DNA from: Acetobacter sp.
GTDB taxonomy: Bacteria > Pseudomonadota > Alphaproteobacteria > RF32 > CAG-239
NCBI GenBank assembly: GCA_023665325.1
Contig: JAMPED010000032.1
Location: forward strand, 1-17,735
Reading direction: 5' to 3'
Length of the DNA stretch: 17,735 nucleotides
Part shown: positions 1-7,476 of the stretch, in pieces
Layout: each line of letters begins with the position of its first letter
Numbering within the stretch: the first letter of the stretch is position 1
Notes under the pieces: generated by a model
The model's database searches: none
Told to the model about the DNA's origin: nothing
What the model saw: the letters and a program-made list of their open reading frames with translations, nothing else
Position numbers and translations under genes: made by a program

Positions 1-39
1 AAAACGGTTTATAAAGGATACTTTTTAGATAGTCAATAA
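1..39 (+). CDS. possible C-terminal end of an upstream gene
   Basis: Frame 1 is open from the first base to a TAA at 37-39 and would encode 12 residues ending in YFLDSQ. The other two forward frames close earlier, and the AT-rich non-coding character begins just after this stop. This fits the tail of a gene that starts outside the window, but 12 residues are too few to prove it or to name a product. Confidence 0.25.
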   Translation, partial: KTVYKGYFLDSQ

Positions 40-140
40 AAAAATTAAAAAAAAATTACATTTAGCTATTTATTTGTTAACTATTATATGGTATTAAACA
101 CCTAAATAACGATATAACAATATTTTATATGAGGTAAAAA
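40..140. other. AT-rich intergenic region upstream of the first complete gene
   Basis: This stretch is almost pure A/T, with an A-run around 47-56. A TATAAC hexamer at 113-118 could be a -10 box about 20 bases before the gene at 141, but no convincing -35 box stands 17 bases upstream of it. A Shine-Dalgarno-like GAGGT lies at 131-135. The region probably holds the promoter for the downstream run, but the exact promoter cannot be fixed by eye. Confidence 0.35.
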
Positions 141-458
141 ATGTCCACAGGTCAAGAATTAGAGCAAGAAAGCAGATATGACATTTTGCAAAATGAAAAA
201 GGGGAGATTTTAATTATTATCAATTCACGGGCGGGAGGACCAGAAAATCCTCGCTTTGTATATGATGGTGGTGAAACAGCATTGCTGTATCGAACCAAAG
301 ATATTGCTGTTGTTTTTAAAAATATTGCATCAGAAGCACGTATGCCTCTTAAATCTATTAGTTCTATGTTGATTGTTGAGGTTGAAGGGGATGATGTTGC
401 TCGTGAATATACCGTACCAGTTCGCATTATAAAAGATGTAAAAGCCTTGATTAAGTAA
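141..458 (+). CDS. small soluble protein of unknown function
   Basis: This is a 105-residue, hydrophilic protein with no signal peptide or membrane segment. The ATG follows a GAGGT ribosome binding site at 131-135. The sequence alternates short hydrophobic stretches (ILIIIN near residues 24-29, MLIVEVEG near 76-83, YTVPVRIIKDV near 89-99) with turns rich in Gly, Pro and Asn, which suggests a small mostly-beta fold with a helix around residues 60-68. No family was recognised. It lies 59 bases before the NuoL-like gene, where a complex I operon would normally carry nuoK. It has a similar length to NuoK but is clearly not NuoK, which is a three-helix membrane protein. It may be an unrelated gene or an accessory of the downstream membrane proteins; the sequence does not decide. 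Confidence 0.7.
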   Translation: MSTGQELEQESRYDILQNEKGEILIIINSRAGGPENPRFVYDGGETALLYRTKDIAVVFKNIASEARMPLKSISSMLIVEVEGDDVAREYTVPVRIIKDVKALIK

Positions 459-474
459 TATCTTTCTCGTATAG

Positions 475-504
475 TCGGTTAGCGGATTCTATTAAAATAA
501 CCGA
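475..504 (+). other. weak hairpin between the small gene and the NuoL-like gene
   Basis: TCGGTTA at 475-481 pairs perfectly with TAACCGA at 498-504 across a 16-base loop. It is not followed by a T-run, so it is not a classical terminator. It sits just before the GGAGAG ribosome binding site at 509-514 and could affect processing or translation of the following mRNA. It may also be chance in AT-rich sequence. Confidence 0.3.
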
Positions 505-517
505 AAATGGAGAGATT

Positions 518-2194
518 ATGGTAATAAATACAATAATATGTTTGATTGGAGTGGCTTTGGCAGGTTTTCTGCGGCTGCGAATGAGATATGATAGAATCTT
601 ATCTTGGTTAATGTTTATTGCTGTTGCTTTTTTATTTGCTGAATATGGCTTAAATGCGATAAGAGGATATAATCCGAGTCTTACATTTTTATGGAGTAAG
701 ACACGAATCGGTGATATAATGGTAGATTTTTTGCCATCACAAGTACTTAATCGATTGGTGGTTCCATTGTTCTTCTTGTCTTTAATGACAATATTTAACA
801 ATAATGTATTTCGTTATGAAGAAAAGAGAAGTATATTCAATTCTCTAATTATTCTTAATTTTGTGACGCTATGCTTGCTTGTGAGTGCTGAAAATTATGT
901 TCAGTTGATAACAGCTGTTTTTGTTTCTGATATTTTAGGATACCTAATATTAAAAGACGTCGATTCTTCTCATCGATATGTGATATATAATCTATTTGCG
1001 GATATGTGCCTGTTTATGATTCTTGCACTCGTTTGCGGTAAAATACAGAGTCTTGATATGAAACAGTTTCTAAACTACAAGCAAATAGGAGGGCACAGAG
1101 ATTTTGTCGGGTTAATTGCAGGATTCGCAATTTTTGTAAAATGTGGTTGTTTTTTATTTCAGAGTTATCTGTTTGATATAAGCTCAGCTCGTTTTCAAAG
1201 AATGAGTGCTGTTAATCTATTATTTTCTCCGTTGGTTGGAATATTGCTATTAGTAAAATTACATAATTTATTAACCGTCTCAAATTTATTTATTCCCTTT
1301 ATGAAAATAATGGCAGTAGCGACATTTTTATTTGGTATTATCTACTTTATTACTAAAGATAATATTCAAAAAAAGATGGTAAGTCTAAATATGGCATTTA
1401 TTGGATGTTTAATGTATATGCTGTTATTAAATAAATTTAACTGGATACCGCTTTTTTCATACTATTTGATGACTGTATATTTCTTTAATATGCTGTTTTT
1501 TAAAATATATCTCTATCAAAATCGAGAAGAAAAAGTTAGTAAAATGCTTAATACTAAAGAGCTAAATGTTCTGCCACTACAGACATTATTGCTGCAAATG
1601 GTTATACTTGCAGATGTTTTTTTTATAATATCACTGAAAATTTCTGAAAGTTTGCCAGAAAATATATTGAAACTTGCTATTCTGGTAATTTTATTGGCAT
1701 TGGGAATTGTTTTAAACCACATATACAAATCTCCTCATATACGCCGTCTAGATTATCTTAATCCAAATCCTCAACGCATTTTATCATTTATAGTTAATAC
1801 GTTGTTGATTTTAGGAGTCGGATATTTGTTTGAGATATATAATTGGTATAGCTTGCTTTTTACGACAATATTTTTAGGTGTAACCGCTTTACCAATATGG
1901 AAAAAGTTACGTTCGTGTTATGAAAAAGAGTGGCTGCAGACAGAAGATGTTAGTAAAAGTTTATTTTGCTATGTTCTAGTCGAACCATTAAAATATATTA
2001 GTCGAATTTTATGGTTAATGGTTGATTTTGTTTTTTCAGAAAAAATAATTACAGCCGCTTTTTCAGGAGTAAATCGTCACGGTGTTTCTTTCTTCTTCAA
2101 ATTAAATCAAAAAAGCACCAAGGCAGGTATAATATATATTATTATAGGTATCCTCTTTTTTGTGCTTTCATTTTATAGGAGATATCTGCCGTGA
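518..2194 (+). CDS. nuoL: divergent NuoL-like antiporter subunit of complex I (ND5 family)
   Basis: A 558-residue, highly hydrophobic multi-pass membrane protein, somewhat shorter than usual NuoL (about 600-650). In complex I, NuoL is the distal proton-pumping subunit. Residues 208-247 align without gaps to the NuoL TM7-TM8 region: K208 matches the key TM7 lysine (K229 in E. coli), D220 matches a conserved Asp, and N233 replaces a conserved His. Around residues 131-145, where NuoL has its TM5 glutamate (E144), the alignment gives F135 with D138 nearby. The C-terminus (about 502-553) resembles the end of the NuoL transverse helix followed by the last TM segment. The start is supported by GGAGAG at 509-514. 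The stop overlaps the next start (GTGA). Similarity is low and was judged by eye; a related Mrp or hydrogenase antiporter subunit is the alternative, but the L-M-N order favours complex I. Confidence 0.7.
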   Translation: MVINTIICLIGVALAGFLRLRMRYDRILSWLMFIAVAFLFAEYGLNAIRGYNPSLTFLWSKTRIGDIMVDFLPSQVLNRLVVPLFFLSLMTIFNNNVFRYEEKRSIFNSLIILNFVTLCLLVSAENYVQLITAVFVSDILGYLILKDVDSSHRYVIYNLFADMCLFMILALVCGKIQSLDMKQFLNYKQIGGHRDFVGLIAGFAIFVKCGCFLFQSYLFDISSARFQRMSAVNLLFSPLVGILLLVKLHNLLTVSNLFIPFMKIMAVATFLFGIIYFITKDNIQKKMVSLNMAFIGCLMYMLLLNKFNWIPLFSYYLMTVYFFNMLFFKIYLYQNREEKVSKMLNTKELNVLPLQTLLLQMVILADVFFIISLKISESLPENILKLAILVILLALGIVLNHIYKSPHIRRLDYLNPNPQRILSFIVNTLLILGVGYLFEIYNWYSLLFTTIFLGVTALPIWKKLRSCYEKEWLQTEDVSKSLFCYVLVEPLKYISRILWLMVDFVFSEKIITAAFSGVNRHGVSFFFKLNQKSTKAGIIYIIIGILFFVLSFYRRYLP

Positions 2195-3618
2195 GCAATA
2201 GTTTGTTACTAATGTTAATTTTGGTACCATTATTAGGGGCAGCATTTGCTTTAAGTGCAAAAGAAGATAAAAATTATGCAATCGGTAATGTTTATTATGT
2301 TGCAATATGGACATTGTTAATTAACAATATTTTGATTTTATATACTTTTTCTAAAATGGATATAGCCAAAAGTGGAATACAAATGGTTGAAAAATATCCG
2401 TGGTTTAACCTACCTGCGACAGATATTCTTTTAGGAGTTGACACATTTTCATTGTTATTGTTATTGGGTATCAATCTGTCATTTTTTGCAGCTGAGTTAT
2501 GTATAGAGCACTCAACTGAGCGTCCAAGAACATTGATTGCGGCAGAATTATTATTTATTGGTTTATTAAATGGATATCTGGTTGCAGCTGATATAATCTC
2601 ATTTTATGTATTTTTTACGGCATTGATTGCCCCGTTAATTATTTTAATAAGTACGTATGGCAACATCCGCAAAAGAAATGTCTTGATACGATTTAGTCTA
2701 TATAATATTATTGGTGTTATGCTGCTGTTCGTATCTATTATGCTAATATGCGGCTATAAAAAAGCGAATATACCGCTTAATACAGTAGGAAACATCAATT
2801 TAAATGGAAAAATTGAATATTTCGTATGGCTCAGCATCTTATTTGCTTTTATATCACGTCTGCCAGTTTGGCCTTTTCATTACTGGATATCTTCAATGAC
2901 AGCAACGTTGCGAAACCCACTAGTATTTGTAGTTGGAAATTTAATCCCACTGGTAGGGTTATACGGCTTCATCCGATTTTGGCCAAACACAGTGCCAAAT
3001 TCAATAGCCGAATATGCTCCTTTTTTTGAGGGGGCGGGAATTTTAACAATGCTTTTTTTATCACTAGTCAGCTTGAGTCATAAAGATCTGAGATATAAAT
3101 TGTTTGCATATGCATCTGTATATTATTTGTTATTTTTTACAGGTGTATTTCTTCCAACCGGTATCTTGAAAGTTAATATAGGTTATTCATTATTTGCTTA
3201 TATAATGATTATAACAGTGCTATCCTTTCTTATTCATCACATTGAAAATCAAAAGAAAAAATTAAATTTATATGCCGGCGGCGGAATATTATGTTATATG
3301 CCGCGCACATCAAAGTGCTTATCTTTATTTGTATTAGCAGGAATAGGGTTGCCAATAACACCATTGTTTTGGAATAATTTTATAATAATTTCCGAAATTT
3401 TTAACTATAGTTTAGTTCTAGGAATTTTAGTGATGTTATCTTTATTTATTGTAGCTTTGTCTTTACTTGAAGAGCTTTATCGAATGAAAGATAAGAGCTA
3501 TGCTGAGGCAGCTTGCGTGCTGGGTGTCGACTTGCCAACTTTTGATTTTACAGTTTATATGAGCTGTCTTATCATTCTGTTTTTCTCATTTTTTAAGCCA
3601 TTGTGGTTTGTGTTTTAG
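2191..3618 (+). CDS. nuoM: divergent NuoM-like antiporter subunit of complex I (ND4 family)
   Basis: A 475-residue multi-pass membrane protein, close to the usual NuoM length. It starts at a GTG that overlaps the upstream stop, with TAGGAGA at 2176-2182 as ribosome binding site. Family identity is clear from FYVFF (138-142), RLPVWPFHYW (223-232), YGFIRF (258-263), DLRYKLFAYASV (299-310) and GIGLPIT (384-390), all at the spacing seen in NuoM. The 44 residues from F220 to F263 align without gaps to E. coli NuoM. The residues that conduct protons in the family are replaced: TM5 Glu by T143, TM7 Lys by R223, TM8 Lys by L255 and TM12 Glu by N396. Conserved histidines are tyrosines (for example Y312). 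The reading frame is intact and translationally coupled, so it is unlikely to be a pseudogene; it may be a structural, non-pumping subunit. The family assignment is firm, the activity uncertain. Confidence 0.82.
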   Translation: MSNSLLLMLILVPLLGAAFALSAKEDKNYAIGNVYYVAIWTLLINNILILYTFSKMDIAKSGIQMVEKYPWFNLPATDILLGVDTFSLLLLLGINLSFFAAELCIEHSTERPRTLIAAELLFIGLLNGYLVAADIISFYVFFTALIAPLIILISTYGNIRKRNVLIRFSLYNIIGVMLLFVSIMLICGYKKANIPLNTVGNINLNGKIEYFVWLSILFAFISRLPVWPFHYWISSMTATLRNPLVFVVGNLIPLVGLYGFIRFWPNTVPNSIAEYAPFFEGAGILTMLFLSLVSLSHKDLRYKLFAYASVYYLLFFTGVFLPTGILKVNIGYSLFAYIMIITVLSFLIHHIENQKKKLNLYAGGGILCYMPRTSKCLSLFVLAGIGLPITPLFWNNFIIISEIFNYSLVLGILVMLSLFIVALSLLEELYRMKDKSYAEAACVLGVDLPTFDFTVYMSCLIILFFSFFKPLWFVF

Positions 3619-3631
3619 GGGAGCATTCTGA

Positions 3632-5053
3632 ATGTTATCAAAAATTTTATATACTTTTCCAGAATTATCTCTTCTTTTAGGTATTGCACACCTATATTTA
3701 CGATATGTATTCGGAGAAGATTCTCCTAAATTATTCGCTCGTATTGCACGGTATTGGCTGCTTATCTCAATATTTTGCCTTATAATTTTTTATAACCAAA
3801 GCATAAATCTGCAATATTTTAATAATGATGCGTACACTTTTCTGTTTCGTTTTGTGATTGGTATTTCAGCTTATATATTGTTGTGCGTTTCTCCACAATA
3901 TTTCTCAGCCGAAAAAAAGACAGGGTGCAAATTTAATTGCTTGATATTATTGGCACTATGTGTGCTTAATATAATGCTGAGTGCTATAAATATAACAGTT
4001 CTAACATTTGCTTATTGCTTACTAACATATATAACTTATCGTTTACAAGAAAGTGCTGGCGAAGAGCTACCAACATCCATCAAAATGCGTTATCTCAGTG
4101 CTGCAGCGGTTATTTTATTACTTTTGACTATAGGTTTTTCTGGACTATACAATTTAACAGGCGGAAGAATGGAATATCAATTTTTGGCAAATATATTGAA
4201 AAAAGAGCAGGGCTCTTTTTCTACGTATATGTTTGTATCTTGCCTACTTATCCCATTCTTATATTCATTAGGTATAGCTCCATTTCATAGCTTTGCAGAA
4301 GATAAAAATGGGCGTGCAATATTGCCTGTCAGTCACTACCTGTCAATCATAGCGCCTTGGGCATATTGGGGTGTTATTATAAAACTTAACATCACATTAG
4401 TTTCTTCTTATTCTGCAGATATCACCCCAGTATATATCTTTTTTGCACTACTATCAGTTATCTTTGGAGCAATGGGAACAAACGCTCGTATTAACCTGCA
4501 TCGGATTTATTCTTTTAGTGCTACATATTATTTTGGGGTAATGCTTCTTCTTTTATCTCTATTTACACCAACATCTTGTTTTGCTGCATACACGTGCTTG
4601 CTAACATATATGCTTGGTTTAAACGGAGTATATCTAGTATTTTACAGCATAAAAAGTCGTAATGAATATCTATCAGCTCTGACTTCTCTATCAGGACTAG
4701 CAGAGACACGTCCTTTGGCAACAGCAACTCTGCTAATTAGCTTGTTTTCCTTAATAGGCGTTCCGCCTCTAGCTGGCTTCTTAGGACAAGCCTCAGCTGT
4801 GACAGAGTTGATTGCTGCACAAAAATTTATTAGTTTAGGTATTGTTTTTTTCTGTTTATTACTGCTGGCTAAGTCGTATCTTGAAATAATCAAAACCGCC
4901 TATTTTGAGCATAAAATCATCAACTATGATGTAGAGAATAAAATTACTCGCTTTTTAATGCTAATAAGCATTATCTGTATGATTTCTATTGCTTTTAACC
5001 CTTTTAATATTATAGATAAACTAAAGGATATGTTTTATGTTGTCTTCATATAA
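3632..5053 (+). CDS. nuoN: divergent NuoN-like antiporter subunit of complex I (ND2 family)
   Basis: A 473-residue multi-pass membrane protein of normal NuoN length, with a good ribosome binding site (AGGGGAG at 3617-3623). Family signatures are SIKMRYLSAAA (149-159), APFHSF (216-221), NLHRIYSFS (288-296) and IGVPPLAGFLG (375-385), in the NuoN order. As in the NuoM-like neighbour, the proton-channel residues are missing. No Glu or Asp occurs in the whole TM5 region (about 112-138). S212 stands at the TM7 Lys position, P242 at the TM8 Lys position and Q386 replaces the Lys after GFFG. The conserved His of the LAYSSIAH motif is a Tyr (around 299-300). Its last 17 bases overlap birA, an arrangement known from alphaproteobacteria, which supports the assignment. 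Confidence 0.82.
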   Translation: MLSKILYTFPELSLLLGIAHLYLRYVFGEDSPKLFARIARYWLLISIFCLIIFYNQSINLQYFNNDAYTFLFRFVIGISAYILLCVSPQYFSAEKKTGCKFNCLILLALCVLNIMLSAINITVLTFAYCLLTYITYRLQESAGEELPTSIKMRYLSAAAVILLLLTIGFSGLYNLTGGRMEYQFLANILKKEQGSFSTYMFVSCLLIPFLYSLGIAPFHSFAEDKNGRAILPVSHYLSIIAPWAYWGVIIKLNITLVSSYSADITPVYIFFALLSVIFGAMGTNARINLHRIYSFSATYYFGVMLLLLSLFTPTSCFAAYTCLLTYMLGLNGVYLVFYSIKSRNEYLSALTSLSGLAETRPLATATLLISLFSLIGVPPLAGFLGQASAVTELIAAQKFISLGIVFFCLLLLAKSYLEIIKTAYFEHKIINYDVENKITRFLMLISIICMISIAFNPFNIIDKLKDMFYVVFI

Positions 5054-5768
5054 ACAAACAATATCTCAGTGGAGATGGTATGATGTTGAACAGACCACGT
5101 CAACAAATGATGAAATAAGAAAAATCATTAAGGAACAAACATCATCTAATATTGCCGTAAGTGCAAAAAAGCAAACAGGAGGCAGAGGACGTCGTGGCAG
5201 AAAATGGCAAGGAATAGATGGTAACCTATATTTTACATATAGTTTGGAAATTTCATCTCAAGAGCTAAGTCGTATTGTCTGTTTAATAGGTTTAAGCCTA
5301 GCTAAAACAGTACAATATTTTTTACCTGATAAAAAAGTGCAAATAAAGTGGCCCAATGATGTTTTTTTAGAGGGAAAAAAATTATCAGGAATTCTACTTG
5401 AAAATATTGAAAACAATCTTTGGGCTATAGGAATAGGGGTAAATATTGTCGGTGCGCCATCATTAGAGAATGCCCCCTATAGTGCTACCTCACTAAAAGA
5501 ACAAGGAATAGTGCTTGACCGAACCGAATTTTTACGTTATTATCTTCATAACTTTGCGGCAGATTTAGCCGAATATACGCAAAAGGGTTTTTTACCACTG
5601 AAAGAACAATGGCTAAAATTGGCGCTTAATTACCAGCAAAAAATAATAGTTAAAACAGAAAACAAAACGATAACAGGAACTTTTTTAACCCTTGACGACA
5701 ACGGATATTTAATATTAAAAACATCAAAGGGAGAAGAACGTATCTTGGCAGGTGATTTATTTATATAA
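5037..5768 (+). CDS. birA: biotin--[acetyl-CoA-carboxylase] ligase, monofunctional
   Basis: This 243-residue cytoplasmic enzyme activates biotin with ATP and transfers it to the lysine of biotin carboxyl carrier proteins. Visible motifs are STTS-like QTTSTND (19-25), the biotinyl-AMP loop GRGRRGRKW (49-57), KWPNDV (104-109), KLSGILLE (115-122) and IGIGVNI (131-137). There is no N-terminal helix-turn-helix domain, so it is a ligase only and not a repressor like E. coli BirA. A short C-terminal beta domain (about 195-243) is present. The ATG lies inside the end of the NuoN-like gene with AAAGGA just upstream, so expression is probably coupled. The nuoN-birA-rnj order is a known alphaproteobacterial arrangement; coaX, which sits between birA and rnj in some relatives, is absent here. 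Confidence 0.93.
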   Translation: MLSSYKQTISQWRWYDVEQTTSTNDEIRKIIKEQTSSNIAVSAKKQTGGRGRRGRKWQGIDGNLYFTYSLEISSQELSRIVCLIGLSLAKTVQYFLPDKKVQIKWPNDVFLEGKKLSGILLENIENNLWAIGIGVNIVGAPSLENAPYSATSLKEQGIVLDRTEFLRYYLHNFAADLAEYTQKGFLPLKEQWLKLALNYQQKIIVKTENKTITGTFLTLDDNGYLILKTSKGEERILAGDLFI

Positions 5769-5786
5769 AAAAAGGAATAATAAAGA

Positions 5787-7466
5787 ATGAATGATTTTAA
5801 AAAGAACGGAATTTATTTTATCCCCCTAGGCGGTGCCGATGAAATAGGGATGAATATGTTTGTTTACGCCTCAAATGGCAAGCTTATTGTTGTCGATGCC
5901 GGCTATGGGTTTCTAAATGATAGTTTTCCAGGAATGGATATGTGCTATGCGTCACCTGAATTTTTAGAAAACTATAAAGATGATATTTTAGGACTTTTTA
6001 TCACCCACGGGCACGAAGATCATCTAGGCGCCATTGCTCAAATATGGCCATCTCTACAGTGTCCAGTTTATGGTACAGATTTTTCTTTAGGATTAGTAAA
6101 GGAACGTTTAAGCGAATATAAAATGCAAAATATAGTTCCGCTCGTTTCTGTTAATCAAGAAAAAAAAGTTATGCTAGATGGCTTTGAGGTTGAGTTTATT
6201 CCAATTGCACACTCTATTCCAGAAACATCGGCATTGTTTATCAAAACCGCACACGGAAATATTATGCACGCAACAGATTGGCGCTTTGATGATAATAAGC
6301 TTTCAATGGTTAAAACCGATTTTGCCGCTCTTAAAAATGCCGCAAAAGAAGGCGTAGATGTATTTGTGTGTGATTCGACTAATGTAATGGTTGATGAACC
6401 GCAAGCAAGTGAAGAAGATGTCCGTAATAATCTGATAAAGATTATTCCCGAAATGCAAGGGGGCATCATTGCTACTTGCTTTGCCTCCAATGTAATGCGT
6501 CTAGAGAGTTTGATATTAGCTGCACGTGCCGCTAATAGAACGCCAGTACTTGTTGGCAGAAGTTTAGTAACCAATGTTAAAATTTCTAAAAATTGCGGTT
6601 ACTTAAAGGAATATACAGACATCCACACCATTGATGAGGTAGATGGTTTGACTTCTGATAAAGCGCTGTATATTTGTACAGGTTCTCAGGCAAATTATCG
6701 TAGTGCGATGACAATGATTGCTAATGATGAAAGTAAATATATTAAGTTAAGTGCTGAAGATAACGTTATTTTTTGTTCGAAAATGATTCCTGGGAATGAA
6801 GATAAAATCGAACGCTTACAAGAAAAAATAATAGCTAAAGGGGCAAATCTCATCACCGAGGAAGATTATTTGGTTCATACCTCAGGTCACGCCAGCAAAA
6901 AAGATCTGAAAGCAATGTATGAATTACTAAATCCTAAAATTGTTTTACCAGTTCACGGTGATAAAAAATTTATACGAGAGCACAAACGTTTCGCTCTGAA
7001 TTGTGGCGTTAAAGATGTTTTTTCGACTCAAAATGGAGATATATGTCTGTATCAAAATGGGCAAATTAGTTGTCTGGAGCAAACGCCAACAGATATTATA
7101 GGGATTGATCGTGGACGTAGTGTATCGCTAGGATCAGAGTTAGTAAAGAATCGTCGCCGCATAATGTTTAACTGTACATTATTCATTAGTGCTGTTATCA
7201 GCAGAGAATATAAGCTAAAATCATTGCAGTTTAGTTCTATTGATATTTTAGAGGAAAACGAGTGGTATATATTGGCAGAAGAGATTAAAAAACAGGTTGT
7301 TCCGTTAATAGAAAAGAAACTCTCTGAACAGCCCAAAAGAACCTCTGTGGAAGATTTTATCCGTGGACAAATACGCCGCCGAGTGCTGAGTGCGACCGAC
7401 ATTAAACCTGTGACAATGCTACAGGTTCACTGGGAAGAAGATGAAGATTTAGAAACAATAGATTAA
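5787..7466 (+). CDS. rnj: ribonuclease J
   Basis: A 559-residue metallo-beta-lactamase/beta-CASP ribonuclease with endonuclease and 5'-3' exonuclease activity in rRNA and mRNA processing. The zinc-binding HGHEDH motif is at 74-79, with further ligands in AHSIPE (H142) and ATDWRFDD (D164). The beta-CASP domain carries DSTN (196-199), CTGSQAN (297-303) and HTSGH (364-368). PVHGD (388-392) supplies the last metal ligand region, and a C-terminal domain of about 110 residues follows, as in full-length RNase J. Length and motif order are normal for the family. It follows birA by 18 bases with an AAAGGA ribosome binding site and precedes the S66 peptidase by 10 bases. Confidence 0.95.
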   Translation: MNDFKKNGIYFIPLGGADEIGMNMFVYASNGKLIVVDAGYGFLNDSFPGMDMCYASPEFLENYKDDILGLFITHGHEDHLGAIAQIWPSLQCPVYGTDFSLGLVKERLSEYKMQNIVPLVSVNQEKKVMLDGFEVEFIPIAHSIPETSALFIKTAHGNIMHATDWRFDDNKLSMVKTDFAALKNAAKEGVDVFVCDSTNVMVDEPQASEEDVRNNLIKIIPEMQGGIIATCFASNVMRLESLILAARAANRTPVLVGRSLVTNVKISKNCGYLKEYTDIHTIDEVDGLTSDKALYICTGSQANYRSAMTMIANDESKYIKLSAEDNVIFCSKMIPGNEDKIERLQEKIIAKGANLITEEDYLVHTSGHASKKDLKAMYELLNPKIVLPVHGDKKFIREHKRFALNCGVKDVFSTQNGDICLYQNGQISCLEQTPTDIIGIDRGRSVSLGSELVKNRRRIMFNCTLFISAVISREYKLKSLQFSSIDILEENEWYILAEEIKKQVVPLIEKKLSEQPKRTSVEDFIRGQIRRRVLSATDIKPVTMLQVHWEEDEDLETID

Positions 7467-7476
7467 GGAGAAAGCA

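Noticed and set aside
141..458. A nuoK gene in the position before nuoL
   Set aside because: Length is similar, but the protein has no membrane helices and none of the NuoK glutamates in a hydrophobic setting.
451..801. 116-residue - strand reading frame at the start of the NuoL-like gene
   Set aside because: It is antisense to a gene with a good start and coupling, and its Lys/Ile-rich translation reflects only AT-rich sequence.
518..5053. Reading the trio as pseudogenes
   Set aside because: All three frames are open at near-normal family length with coupled starts and good ribosome binding sites, so decay is not visible despite the missing channel residues.
518..5053. Mrp-type Na+/H+ antiporter operon
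   Set aside because: Mrp operons have small subunits (MrpB, C, E, F, G) between and after the large ones; none is present, and the NuoN-like gene followed by birA and rnj fits a complex I locus better.
6155..6574. 139-residue reading frame antisense to RNase J
   Set aside because: It is fully contained in a certain gene on the opposite strand and shows no domain or ribosome binding site.
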